DNA of 64,000 nt from contig CAZSXE010000008.1 in the NCBI GenBank assembly GCA_964611185.1, positions 1 to 64,000 on the forward strand. Reading direction: 5' to 3'. This DNA is from CAAGNP01 sp964611185. GTDB lineage: Bacteria > Bacteroidota > Bacteroidia > Bacteroidales > UBA932. The translations under genes and the position numbers were made by a program. The notes below the pieces were generated by a model, which had not been told where the DNA came from, did not search any database, and saw nothing but the letters and a program-made list of their open reading frames with translations. Each line of letters opens with the position of its first letter. Position 1 is the first letter of the stretch. This document shows, piece by piece, positions 43,543 through 53,320 of this stretch.

Positions 43543-46500
43543 TTAAAATCCGATTTTAAAACCAAAGGATACAGATTTAGTAGTAGGATAGGTCGCTCCC
43601 GGCACTTCCGGGTCCATTCCGTCATAATTAGTAACTGTGAAGAAATTGTTAAGGGCAAGATTAAATCCGAAACTGCTCAAGAAGATATTTCTCAAATACT
43701 TTTCAGGCAGCGAGTAGGTAAATATTATGCTCTTTATCCTCATATACGATATGTCTTTCAGATAAATCGCATCCACTATGTTGTAATCCATAGGGTTATA
43801 GTAATCAAAATTGTATTTCTGGCCGAAATAATCGTATATTCTCGGATACAAGGTATTGTTTCGATTTGACTCTGTCCATCTATCCGTCCTATCTTTTTTC
43901 ACATTCAGGTGATTGGAATAGAGGTCGCTGTACTGCGACTGTACCTTTTCGGTAGCTACTCCCGGGTGACGGGGATCATAGTATGATGCAGGCGAAGAAA
44001 TTTTGTCGTATTTCTTGGCCCCGACTGAATATACTCCGTTAATGCTCACCTTAAAAGCTCTGTATGATGCCGAAATATTAAACCCACCGGTATATGGAGC
44101 TATCGATGTGCCTAAAAAATATCGGTAATTGTCCGCCTTATTAAGGTCTGTGGCGGTTTTTATCTCCGCATCCGGTCTGAGAGCGAAAGTATATAATCCC
44201 ATATCTGAATCTATCCCCGTGTATTTCCCTGAGATAATGGCACCCACGGGATAACCCTCCACATATCTGTCCTTTACAGTTATTTTGTTGGCATAAGATG
44301 GTTGATATTTAATTACTTTATTGAAATTATATGCAAAATTGACAGATGCGCTAAGATTGAAATTCTCATTTCTCACAATTTTTCCCCCGAGGGTTACCTC
44401 CACTCCTGTATTCATAATATCGGCTGAGTTATAGTATTGGGTGTTAAATCCCGTGGTCGAAAGGACCTGCGATGAAGTAACCACATCTGTACTCATCCTG
44501 TAATACCCCTCCACCGAAAATGTCAGTCTCTCCTTAAAAAGCCCCAGATCCACAGATGCTTTCACATCTTGAGTCTTTTCCCAGCTCAAATTGGGATTGG
44601 GAGCCGTAGGGATATATCCCAATAAGTAGGCTACCCCTTCGTAATACCTATACTGCTGTTGGTAGTACTGCATTATCAAATTGGGAGAAGTACTGGTACT
44701 TACATCTCCCGTAAATCCTGTGGAAGCCTTCATAGACAAATAACTGATAGCTCTGATGTCTTTCATAAAATCTTCTTCAGAAATATGCCATGCCAATCCT
44801 GCACTCCATGTAGGGTTAAACTGCCTTGCACTACCGAAATAAGAACTTCCGTCCGATCTGAAAGACATATTGACCACATACCTTTTTTTATAAAAATAAT
44901 CGGCAGAAGCATAAAAAGAGGCATATCTCGAATCTGTAAAATATTCTCCGCTTAGAGCCTCTACAGCTTTTACCCACGCATCCGTCTCTCCCGAAATTTC
45001 AGGCAAAGAGGTAGTTCCCGTGAGGGGGTCGTAATTATATCTTTTTGTAAAAATCGTTCTTGAAGAAGATCCCCTTATCTCAGCTCCGGCAATTACCGAA
45101 AGAGTGTGTGCATCGGCAAAAGTATCATTATATGCAAAATGCCCCCTCAGGACATAGCTGTCTCTGTTGGCGGAATTTTGAGAAATGGAGCCGTAAAGCT
45201 TTTCCTGAGAATATTTATCATTACCAAGTCTATCCTTAAAGGCAGTATAAGTATCTTTCCCTACGATTTTATCCGTCTTATTGTTTGAAAAAGAATACGA
45301 GGCAAGTCCCACAAATTTTAGCTGATCGATGATTTTAAAATCGGCTGAAATGCGCGCGGTAGTAGCCCAATTGACACTTTTTGTGGAATTCTGTTCCAAC
45401 TCTCTCATAATGCTAAATCCTTTATTGGGTAAAATATCACTATCATCTCCATTATAAAACGGCAGGGAAAAATAGGTATTATCGGCTACATACTGTTTAC
45501 TATCATCATACGCGCGTTCGTACGGATTTGCAAAATAGGCATAAGTAAAAGGATCGACATAGCTGTCAGGTGTTACCGAAGACTGTCTTGCCAAGTCAAC
45601 ACCAAATTCGATTTTTGCCCATCGGGCAGGAGTCAAATTAAGATTGGCCGTAAGATTATACCTATCGTATCCGTTATTGACAAGCATTCCGTTATCATCT
45701 GTATATCCGAGAGAGACATAGTATGTGCTTTTATCAGAGCCGCCGCTCAATGAGAGATGATGATTATGTGAAAAAGTATCTCTAAAGAGCAATCCGTACC
45801 AATCTGTATTTTGATTTGACAGCTCCTTAATATAAGAATCCTGTAATGAAACATTGTCTTTCATCGACTTGAAAGCCCCTACTCCTGCCCTTATCTCCCC
45901 CACAATACCTACTATCGGATAAAAAACCGTATTGTCTGTTTTAGATGCTTGATATTTATCTGCAGAAAATTCATCCCACAACTCCTGTTCCCACGAAAGT
46001 TTTTCAGCAGAGGTCATCAGATTATTATTTTTCCTCGGAGCAAAAGAGAAAATAAAATTATTGGAATAAGAAACCTGCATCCTCCCCTCTTTTCCCCTTT
46101 TAGTCGTAACGACAATTACTCCGTTTGCAGCCCTTGAGCCATATATTGCGGCAGCGGCGGCATCTTTCAAAACTGTGATACTCTCAATATCATTGGGATT
46201 GATATTACCCACTCCATTTACAAAAATATCATCGAAGCCACCTGTTTTTATCTGCTCAGAAGTCAAATCGGGGGTATCGTTCTGCATTGGGACACCGTCC
46301 ACCACCCACAAAGGGTTACTATTCCCCGAAAGATTGTTCACCCCCCTGATTCTTATATTCTGCTGTACGCCGGGTCGTCCTGAGACAGATTGAACCGTAA
46401 CACCTGCTATCTCTCCCTGCATTATAGCTCCTACGGAGGCAATCGGCTGATTATCAAATTTTTCGGAGTTCATAATCCCTACGGAACCGGTAATCTTTTT

Positions 46501-46866
46501 AACTGTGGTATTGGCGTAGCCGGTAACGACTGCTTGCTCTAAAGCGGTGACATCATAATTCATAATGATTTTAATATTCGACAGATTATCGAAATTAAGC
46601 TCATAAACAGTCTCTTCCATGCCGATAAAAGAGGCAACTATGAATTTTGTCCCTTTTGCTACATTTATACTGAATGCCCCATCGAGATCGGTGATAGATT
46701 TCTGATCGGGATATTCTCTCGAAGAGATTCCGGCACCGATGACAGGAAGCCCTTCAACATCTAAAACAACCCCCTTGATGGTAAATGAATTTTGTGCAGA
46801 AGCATTGAAAGAAAATGCTGCGACACATATTAAAAACAATATGGTGTTAATAAATTTTCTGTTCAT
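43543..46866 (-). CDS. SusC/RagA-family TonB-dependent transporter of the protease locus
   Basis: The 1107-aa protein has a signal peptide (FSFNASAQ), a regulatory-like domain (FTIKGVVLDVEGLPVIGAGIS, about 28-110), a TonB-box-like LEQAVVTGYANTTVKKITGSVG, plug (IRIRGVNNLSGNSNPLWVVDGVPMQ, GVIVVTTKRG) and a barrel ending KSVSFGFKIGF. Its ATG directly follows the stop of the inactive protease paralogue (TAGATG), implying coupled translation. Judged by operon content, a peptide importer is likelier than a glycan importer. Confidence 0.92.
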   Translation of the reverse strand: MNRKFINTILFLICVAAFSFNASAQNSFTIKGVVLDVEGLPVIGAGISSREYPDQKSITDLDGAFSINVAKGTKFIVASFIGMEETVYELNFDNLSNIKIIMNYDVTALEQAVVTGYANTTVKKITGSVGIMNSEKFDNQPIASVGAIMQGEIAGVTVQSVSGRPGVQQNIRIRGVNNLSGNSNPLWVVDGVPMQNDTPDLTSEQIKTGGFDDIFVNGVGNINPNDIESITVLKDAAAAAIYGSRAANGVIVVTTKRGKEGRMQVSYSNNFIFSFAPRKNNNLMTSAEKLSWEQELWDEFSADKYQASKTDNTVFYPIVGIVGEIRAGVGAFKSMKDNVSLQDSYIKELSNQNTDWYGLLFRDTFSHNHHLSLSGGSDKSTYYVSLGYTDDNGMLVNNGYDRYNLTANLNLTPARWAKIEFGVDLARQSSVTPDSYVDPFTYAYFANPYERAYDDSKQYVADNTYFSLPFYNGDDSDILPNKGFSIMRELEQNSTKSVNWATTARISADFKIIDQLKFVGLASYSFSNNKTDKIVGKDTYTAFKDRLGNDKYSQEKLYGSISQNSANRDSYVLRGHFAYNDTFADAHTLSVIAGAEIRGSSSRTIFTKRYNYDPLTGTTSLPEISGETDAWVKAVEALSGEYFTDSRYASFYASADYFYKKRYVVNMSFRSDGSSYFGSARQFNPTWSAGLAWHISEEDFMKDIRAISYLSMKASTGFTGDVSTSTSPNLIMQYYQQQYRYYEGVAYLLGYIPTAPNPNLSWEKTQDVKASVDLGLFKERLTFSVEGYYRMSTDVVTSSQVLSTTGFNTQYYNSADIMNTGVEVTLGGKIVRNENFNLSASVNFAYNFNKVIKYQPSYANKITVKDRYVEGYPVGAIISGKYTGIDSDMGLYTFALRPDAEIKTATDLNKADNYRYFLGTSIAPYTGGFNISASYRAFKVSINGVYSVGAKKYDKISSPASYYDPRHPGVATEKVQSQYSDLYSNHLNVKKDRTDRWTESNRNNTLYPRIYDYFGQKYNFDYYNPMDYNIVDAIYLKDISYMRIKSIIFTYSLPEKYLRNIFLSSFGFNLALNNFFTVTNYDGMDPEVPGATYPTTKSVSFGFKIGF

Positions 46867-49056
46867 CTAATTTACATTTTTCAAAATTGATAATAAATAT
46901 CTATTATGACCCTCATTTTCTTTCTTCGAAGAAAATCCCTTTTTTTCCATTTTTTTAATCAAAGATATTCTTGTTTTGTCTATTAGAGACACATCTACAT
47001 CGTCCCCACGGGACAATTTGCAAAGTGTTTTCACAAAATCTATCTTCATCCTCTTATCTTTTAAAGAATAGACTGAATTTTTGTTGTCATCCCATAACCA
47101 ATTACAAATCACATCAATACCCTCTGCCCTTGAAAACGGATTCTCATATAGTGGCGATATTTCGGATATTTTGGTCAAAATGGTGGAGAAGAACTCTTTG
47201 GATATAAAATCCGACACAGAGGTGTTTAAATCGGCATATTTGGTAAAATGAGGATTGTCGATGGTATTACACTCTCTAATAATATTAAGTAAAAATAATA
47301 ACGATTCTTTCTGTCTGTTTTTGGGGACAAATTCATATTTATCCGATTCAAGAGAATTGTTGTTATGAATATAAACTCCTCCGATATTTTGAAGGGCCGG
47401 GTTCGCATAATGGAAATATTTTTCTACAACAAAATCTACTAAATCTTTTCTGTACGAATAATCATAATCAAGGCTGTCGAGCAAAAGGCATATATTGTCT
47501 ATAGAAGAATAAATATTGTTTAAAGCAAGATGGGTCGCATAGAGGTTATCACTACCCATATCCCACGATACCGCCCTCGGGTCTGAGAATTTCTTTGAAG
47601 AATATTTATTTCCAAACAAATAATTACTATATGAAATATCCGATTGATTATCGCCATAAAGCCACTTTACCAATGCTTTATCATAAATTCCCACTCTATC
47701 GATATACCATAAAACTCCTTTGGAAATCTCTTCGTCTGTGGCCACCGAATTTACCCTCTGTATATCCATAACAGAGTTTGAAATACCGTTTTCAGCAGTG
47801 TAGGTGGCACTTCTTAGAGAATCGACAGGAATATCATAACTCCCCGTATTATTCTCAAGAAGTCCAAGACACTTCCCGAAATGATATGCAAAATCAGAAG
47901 AGAGGGGCTTTTCCATCAATTGATCAATTTTTCCTTCTCTTATAAGCTCTGGGTATATATTGGCACATCTTAAATGAACTTCATTTTTCATTTTAGTTAA
48001 TATGTCTGCCCCCACTATAATATCGGCATTTAGTATCTCTCCTGTTCTCGGATTCGGGACAATCGTACTTCTAATAGTTTTTGTCTTACTTCTTGAATAC
48101 CTTATCGTAGCAAAACCATTCCTATCGTTCTTAGAAAAATCACAGGTTATCAACTCGATGGCTTTACCTAAATTTAACTCTTCAAAACACTTATTCCACA
48201 TAAGGGCACCGCTGTAAATAGAATTTAAGAGAGTTACGGGCAATAAACTATCAACATAAAAAGTGATTATAGGCTTATCTTCAACTCTTTTCCATCTGGT
48301 GGCATAAAACAGTTTTTTGCTCCCTTGATAACTCTCGTCATAACTTAAAAGAGAAACAGATCCCACGCCCAAATTGGGGTCCAATTTGAGCGGTTGATAA
48401 TTATCGGATTTATCATCCGGAAGGTAAAATGAAGATTTAACAATAGCTGTAAAAGGCTCATTTTTAACTATTTCACTTATTGCAAACAACGATCTCGAGA
48501 CATTATAGGAAAGATGAGTGTAAACAGAAATACCACCTTCCCAAGGAGATATTTCGGCCACAGAAGAGGAGCCGCTGTTAAAAGAGTAATCTCTCACCAC
48601 AAAACCATCCATTCCGTTATATGCTTTAATATCCTTGGGATGGAAATATTTTCTATCTTTTATAAAAAAAGATGTAAAATCACACTTATACGAACCGTCC
48701 TCAGAAATACCTAAAAGATCAGTGGAGTAGATTACGGAAGGGGCATTGCTCTCTTTTATAGCTCTATCAATATTTGATTCTTTATCTGTTTCAAAAGAGG
48801 TATCATTAATTTTATATAAGAACACTGTGCTGTCCACCACCTGAAATGTTACCGCCTCGTAAGGGCACGGTCTATAACCGGAAAATGTCTCGTTTTCATC
48901 ACTTGTGGCCACAACTACGCTGGTGAAAATCAACTCCTTACCCATAAGAGATGCAGGTATTTCCATTAAAAACTTATCATGGGAATAATCCGCATTAATA
49001 ATCGGTTTTTCCACCTGGAAAAATGACATGAGCGATATGAGAAGAAATGTTATCAT
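46867..49056 (-). CDS. Catalytically dead paralogue of the M10-like zinc metalloprotease
   Basis: A 729-aa secreted protein with a signal-like N-terminus (MITFLLISLMSFF). It aligns along its length with the preceding protease: shared anchors include WNKCFEELNLGKA, NPRTGEILNAD and VDSLRSATYT. At the zinc site it reads YHFGKCLGLLEN (391-402) where the neighbour has HEVGHCLGFMHN: all three His ligands and the catalytic Glu are changed, while the Met-turn (SVMD) remains. The frame is open throughout and starts with a 4-bp overlap, so it is maintained as a non-catalytic protein. Possible roles: substrate holder, inhibitor or adaptor to SusCD. Confidence 0.85.
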   Translation of the reverse strand: MITFLLISLMSFFQVEKPIINADYSHDKFLMEIPASLMGKELIFTSVVVATSDENETFSGYRPCPYEAVTFQVVDSTVFLYKINDTSFETDKESNIDRAIKESNAPSVIYSTDLLGISEDGSYKCDFTSFFIKDRKYFHPKDIKAYNGMDGFVVRDYSFNSGSSSVAEISPWEGGISVYTHLSYNVSRSLFAISEIVKNEPFTAIVKSSFYLPDDKSDNYQPLKLDPNLGVGSVSLLSYDESYQGSKKLFYATRWKRVEDKPIITFYVDSLLPVTLLNSIYSGALMWNKCFEELNLGKAIELITCDFSKNDRNGFATIRYSRSKTKTIRSTIVPNPRTGEILNADIIVGADILTKMKNEVHLRCANIYPELIREGKIDQLMEKPLSSDFAYHFGKCLGLLENNTGSYDIPVDSLRSATYTAENGISNSVMDIQRVNSVATDEEISKGVLWYIDRVGIYDKALVKWLYGDNQSDISYSNYLFGNKYSSKKFSDPRAVSWDMGSDNLYATHLALNNIYSSIDNICLLLDSLDYDYSYRKDLVDFVVEKYFHYANPALQNIGGVYIHNNNSLESDKYEFVPKNRQKESLLFLLNIIRECNTIDNPHFTKYADLNTSVSDFISKEFFSTILTKISEISPLYENPFSRAEGIDVICNWLWDDNKNSVYSLKDKRMKIDFVKTLCKLSRGDDVDVSLIDKTRISLIKKMEKKGFSSKKENEGHNRYLLSILKNVN

Positions 49057-51467
49057 ATTTTCAACCTTGTCAATAGATTAATACAGTGTGCAGCGGTTTT
49101 TTCATCTTTGTTTTTAGCCCCTTTTTTCAATGCTTTTTCAATTTTCAACAAATATGAATAATGGTCCCCGGGTAAAATAATATTTTCGAAATACAGAGCT
49201 CCTTGCTCATCGTAAGCAGCTTTTTCATTAATTCCCTTTTTATCAGACATCTCCACTCCGGCACCTTTTGAGACATATTTAAGATAGGAAATCTGTCTCG
49301 ACATTTCCACTTCGGTCAAAGGTCTTTTCTCCTGAATATTTCCCCAAACTTTTTTGTATATCATCTCCATACATTCCTCGGGTGTAAATGGTTCAGAATT
49401 AAATGTAGATGTAAGTTCGCATCTTGAAGGAGCTTTCATTATTAACGACATTAAATAATCATTTAAAATTCGTGCATAACTTTCGCTAATGGGTAATTTG
49501 GCAAGCAATGGGGTGTTATCAAGCCATTGAAGATCATCAAGAGCATCCAAAATAAAATTCAAAGCGTCCCTCTGATATTGAGCAGAAACAGGTGTATAAG
49601 ATGATATTCCATCCCCCACATAACTTTCATACAGGTTAATTCCCCCTATATTATTATAAACATGGGTAAGATATCTTGAATATTGTGATACTATTTCAGA
49701 ATAAATATTTTTACGGTATGAATAGTCCGGATCATCTTTAGCCACCCATTCTTCAAGATGAGATAGGATAAATTTTAAATTTTTAATTCCGTATTCTGAT
49801 GCTTTTATGGCATCATCGCCGAGATCTTCTGTCTGCGAACGGGGGTCCTGGATATAAAACTGCTGCTTTCCGAAACGAAGTACGGGATCAAAGGAGGCCC
49901 CATTAAGCCACTGCTTCAAAACCGAATACTCAGAAGAAACACTGCTGCTTTCATCTATGATGGAATAATTGTACTTTATAAGAAAACTATCATACTTTCC
50001 AAATCTCGGTGGGGTAAGTTTTAATCCTTTAAGAGAATCCTGGGGCTGCGCAACATAATTGAAGCGGGCATAATCCATAATAGAGGTGGTGGTTCCGTAT
50101 TTCCGTGTATAAGAGGCAGACCTTAAAGAGTCCACCGGCACATTGGCGGAAGCCGACATATTATGCATGAAGCCCAGGCAATGACCCACCTCGTGAGAGA
50201 CCACATACCTAAGCGCATCGCCGATAACCTCCTCCTCAATAATAGTACGCCTCGCTCTGTAATCTACTTGAGATGTCTGAATGAACAACCAGCTGTTGAG
50301 CAATTTAATAACATCATGGTACAAATAGACAGAGGCAGTCAGTATCTCGCCACTTCTCGGATCTATCCACGAAGGGCCCATAGCATTTTCAATGTTAATA
50401 GGGGCATATCTTATACATGAATAGGTAAGATTATTGGGGTCAAAATCGGGATTTTCACTTTTTGAAGGAAAAACAGTAGCTTTCATAACATTCTTAAAGC
50501 CAATTTCTTCAAAAAGGTCATTCCATTGCTCTACCCCCTCCTTAATATAAGGTATGTATCTTTTAGGGAACATGGAATCGATATAAAAAATTATCTGCTT
50601 TACAGGATTAACAGTTTCTCCTCTTTTAAAAGCCTCTATGTCTGATGGTTCTATGCGCCACCTGTTAGCAAAATAGACTTTTCTGCTCCCTTGAAGCGTA
50701 TCACTGAAAAGAACCTTTTCAGTAGGAAAAATAGCGATTCTGCTATCTGTAAGACGAGGTCTGTACGGGACTTTGTCCAATAACATAAAAGACCTTACAA
50801 CAGAGGTGGTGAAAGGGACATCTTTGTCATTTACCCCATTACCGCTCAACGAATATTTGTAACTCATATTTGAAGTAACGCTCACGCTCTTTTCAAAAGC
50901 AGATATATCCTTTATAAAAGAATTATCTTTACTGAAAGTTTCACTCCTCTTTACCTCTTTTCTGACATTATTGCTAAAACGATCGAAAGGGGTGATATAA
51001 TTCTGATCTCCCAATAGAAAGTCGGTCAGCTCAATGACATAAGCTGAAGAGTCTTCCGTGAGAGTTTCTATATCGAACAGATCAAGGATGGCTCCATATT
51101 TACTTATAGAGTAACTATCAGAATCGTTTTCAAAAGAGGATATGTTTACATCCCTGATAGATCTCAAACTTATTTTATCTCCATCTTTAAGAAAAACAAT
51201 ATGTAGAGGATCTACCGGCTTACTCCCTACAATACCATTATTATTATCACTTGTGGACTCAATAGTGGATCCTAAAAGCATATCTCTCCCCAAAAGGGAA
51301 TCGGGAATTTCAAAATACACTTTTCCGCCAGTGAGGTGAAGGATAAACATCCCACTCTCCTGCCTGTGATCCTTTTCAAAAAATTCTTTATAGGATTTCT
51401 TGGTATCTGCAAAGGAGAATACAGAAAAAAAGATAAAAAAAACGGTAATGATAGATTGTCGGCTCAT
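49053..51467 (-). CDS. Zinc metalloprotease (DUF5117/DUF5118, metzincin-like)
   Basis: An 804-aa secreted or surface protease. The active site HEVGHCLGFMHN (425-436) has the metzincin spacing HExxHxxGxxH, with a Met-turn in TSIMDYARFN downstream; flanking regions match the DUF5118-DUF5117 layout of Bacteroidetes proteases. The signal peptide is MSRQSIITVFFIFFSVFSFA. I start at the ATG at 51467 because the frame to 51488 begins inside a -7 box (TAATTTTG, 51493-51486). First gene of the operon leading through the dead paralogue to susC, susD and two lipoproteins. Confidence 0.88.
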   Translation of the reverse strand: MSRQSIITVFFIFFSVFSFADTKKSYKEFFEKDHRQESGMFILHLTGGKVYFEIPDSLLGRDMLLGSTIESTSDNNNGIVGSKPVDPLHIVFLKDGDKISLRSIRDVNISSFENDSDSYSISKYGAILDLFDIETLTEDSSAYVIELTDFLLGDQNYITPFDRFSNNVRKEVKRSETFSKDNSFIKDISAFEKSVSVTSNMSYKYSLSGNGVNDKDVPFTTSVVRSFMLLDKVPYRPRLTDSRIAIFPTEKVLFSDTLQGSRKVYFANRWRIEPSDIEAFKRGETVNPVKQIIFYIDSMFPKRYIPYIKEGVEQWNDLFEEIGFKNVMKATVFPSKSENPDFDPNNLTYSCIRYAPINIENAMGPSWIDPRSGEILTASVYLYHDVIKLLNSWLFIQTSQVDYRARRTIIEEEVIGDALRYVVSHEVGHCLGFMHNMSASANVPVDSLRSASYTRKYGTTTSIMDYARFNYVAQPQDSLKGLKLTPPRFGKYDSFLIKYNYSIIDESSSVSSEYSVLKQWLNGASFDPVLRFGKQQFYIQDPRSQTEDLGDDAIKASEYGIKNLKFILSHLEEWVAKDDPDYSYRKNIYSEIVSQYSRYLTHVYNNIGGINLYESYVGDGISSYTPVSAQYQRDALNFILDALDDLQWLDNTPLLAKLPISESYARILNDYLMSLIMKAPSRCELTSTFNSEPFTPEECMEMIYKKVWGNIQEKRPLTEVEMSRQISYLKYVSKGAGVEMSDKKGINEKAAYDEQGALYFENIILPGDHYSYLLKIEKALKKGAKNKDEKTAAHCINLLTRLKI

Positions 51468-51485
51468 TTTAAGAATAACTTTATA

Positions 51486-51493
51486 CAAAATTA
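51486..51493 (-). promoter_or_regulatory. -7 box of the protease-SusCD operon
   Basis: The minus strand reads TAATTTTG, a full TAnnTTTG match, ending 18 bp before the protease ATG at 51467. The -33 element is not clear, which is common for regulated promoters; the adjacent TPR-LuxR protein is a candidate activator. Confidence 0.5.
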
Positions 51494-51570
51494 AAAGTTA
51501 AAACAAGCAAAACATAGTATCTGAAAAATTTAACGCTAATATTAATGATATTATCCTTATTATTAACTAT

Positions 51571-53016
51571 TTATGATTGCAATTTATCGTTATCTCGATA
51601 TATTATTTTGAGAATATTTGATTTTTCTTCCTCAGAAAGCATAGTAGAAAGCTCTAATTTTTGTTTTATTCTCGCCCTCATACCCCTAACACTGCCCGTG
51701 GATGTGTATAGAACTTTGGCAATAAACGAAGAAGGACATTTGAGAAAAGAGAGGCATATTATAATCTTTTCATTTACCGTAAATTCTCCTATCTTGTGAA
51801 AAACAGGATTAATACTCTTAATCGCATCCGAATTCATTATCGTTTCGAGATCCGATTTGAGCTTTTGCTTACTAGTAGAGGCAAGATTGTTGAATTCATC
51901 AAGAGCAGTAGAAGATTGAGATATGTTTTTGACTAAAATTGAGTAAAACGATGCTTGAACCTGAGGCAATTGCGATAAAGATATTTCCACTACCCTTCTT
52001 ATTAGTTCGAGATTTTCCAACTCTCTTGTCTTTAGCATCAACTCTATCTCATTGCTCTTCTGCTTATATCTGACTATCACCATCGAAAGGGTCAAGGCAA
52101 GTATTAATATTATCAATACTGCACATATAATCAGCACTTTATAATTCGATTTTTCAAGGGAAAGAATTTCTCGTTCTTTTTGAATTGCATCAAATTTGAC
52201 CTCAAGGTCAAGAATTTTATTATTCCATGTCTTTTCAAGCCCTATGTCGTAAAATTTCTCTGCCATCTTATACATACAGAGAGCTGAGTCAAGCATCGCG
52301 GAAGAGGAGAAAATATTTGCAGCCAAGATATAATAGTTATATATATTCAGGCTCGTAGTATCTTGAATGGAATCGATAAGACGGGTAATATGACATCGCG
52401 CACTGTCCAACTGATTAAGTTTATAAAAATTTCTTGCTAAAGGGTACTCTTTCTGCCGGATACTCAATGGAGTAATCGAATTAATCCCTCTAAAAGCATC
52501 GATTGCAAGAGGATAATCTCCTAATATTTCATAAAAAGAACCTTCAAGCTCTATCACATTGTTTTTATACTCTTCAGGTATATATTTCAATAAAGTAAGC
52601 TCGTCTATCAGTATTTCGGCCTTTTGATAATCATGAAGCTCAAGTTCTGTATATGCATATTTAATCTGAGACACAAGGTTGGAAACGGAATCTTTTATTT
52701 TGTCGTTTAAAGAATACCTCGACGAAAGGTAGCGGCGAGCATCATTATAATTACCTATATTATAATTGATAAATCCGAGCTGTGAATAAATGTCGGCAAT
52801 TAATACCGTATCGTTTATCTTGTTTTTATAATAATTATTTTCAGCCTGTTTAAACAGATTATAAGACATTATCCCTGAGGGGTCTTCCGACAGGTTTTCT
52901 ATCCCCTCGGAATATATTCTCTTTATATCATGAATTGATTGCCCATCTTCTTCCGATATGGAGCAAGCAGTATAAACAAAGAGAGTGATAAGGGTAATGA
53001 AATAATGTTTAATCAT
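51571..53016 (-). CDS. TPR - transmembrane - LuxR-like regulator of the SusCD operon
   Basis: A 481-aa regulator with an N-terminal signal or lipobox-like segment (TLFVYTACSIS), about 240 residues of tetratricopeptide repeats facing the periplasm (INYNIGNYNDARRYL, DYQKAEILIDELTL, LDSALCMYKMAEKFYD), one membrane helix at about 293-316, a coiled-coil linker and a C-terminal helix-turn-helix (LKCPSSFIAKVLYTSTGSVRGMRARIKQKL, about 428-457). This layout is a common one-component regulator next to Bacteroidetes uptake loci. It probably senses a ligand from the locus and activates it. Its start lies 8 bp from the duplicated rpsC terminator. Confidence 0.8.
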   Translation of the reverse strand: MIKHYFITLITLFVYTACSISEEDGQSIHDIKRIYSEGIENLSEDPSGIMSYNLFKQAENNYYKNKINDTVLIADIYSQLGFINYNIGNYNDARRYLSSRYSLNDKIKDSVSNLVSQIKYAYTELELHDYQKAEILIDELTLLKYIPEEYKNNVIELEGSFYEILGDYPLAIDAFRGINSITPLSIRQKEYPLARNFYKLNQLDSARCHITRLIDSIQDTTSLNIYNYYILAANIFSSSAMLDSALCMYKMAEKFYDIGLEKTWNNKILDLEVKFDAIQKEREILSLEKSNYKVLIICAVLIILILALTLSMVIVRYKQKSNEIELMLKTRELENLELIRRVVEISLSQLPQVQASFYSILVKNISQSSTALDEFNNLASTSKQKLKSDLETIMNSDAIKSINPVFHKIGEFTVNEKIIICLSFLKCPSSFIAKVLYTSTGSVRGMRARIKQKLELSTMLSEEEKSNILKIIYRDNDKLQS

Positions 53017-53024
53017 AATACTAT

Positions 53025-53145
53025 AAAAAAGAGCCCAATAAAATTAGGCTCTTTTTTAATAAAATCCAAAAAAGTTGTTACTTTCTTTCTCCTCTGTCGC
53101 CTCTTTCACCTCTATCTGCTGCACCTCTGCGGTCACCACCTCTGC
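53025..53145. repeat. 121-bp direct repeat, left copy (rpsC 3' end plus terminator)
   Basis: Identical to 57563-57683. It holds the rpsC terminator hairpin (AAAAAAGAGCC pairing with GGCTCTTTTTT), the short 3' spacer and the last ~21 codons and stop of rpsC (53078-53145, minus strand), cut off at 53146. It therefore includes an rpsC pseudogene fragment. The remaining 53146-53320 shows no gene apart from the lytS promoter. Confidence 0.95.
53039..53070 (-). promoter_or_regulatory. Promoter-like element inside the duplicated rpsC terminator
   Basis: On the minus strand TTTG (53070-53067), a 20-nt spacer and TAATTTTA (53046-53039), one base from consensus, pointing at the TPR regulator. The -7 box lies in the loop of the terminator hairpin. 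It is the only promoter-like sequence I see for that gene. Confidence 0.35.
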
Positions 53146-53308
53146 CAATACAATGATATTAGAACCGTCTCCCATACTTTTACTCAGAAGCCATTATCGT
53201 TTTAGCTATCAGTTTTATAAGACACGAAAAACTTTCTCAAAACACTTATTTCTCTTAAAAATTAAGGTTGTTCATTGAGAATTTGGAAATAGGTTAGTTT
53301 TTTAGATG

Positions 53309-53316
53309 TAAATTTG
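53309..53316 (+). promoter_or_regulatory. -7 box of the lytS-type gene
   Basis: TAAATTTG ends 4 bp before the ATG at 53321, so the mRNA would be leaderless or nearly so. A TTTG at 53282-53285 is 23 bp upstream, longer than usual. Confidence 0.45.
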
Positions 53317-53320
53317 CTCT

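Noticed and set aside
40680..53016. Considered the whole protease-SusCD locus as part of a repeat-bounded island
   Set aside because: Only its right edge touches a repeat copy (53025-53145); no matching copy was found near 40585-40680.
53146..53320. Looked for more rpsC sequence, a tRNA or an integrase attachment site after the left 121-bp copy
   Set aside because: The match to rpsC ends abruptly at 53145 and no cloverleaf or integrase gene is present.
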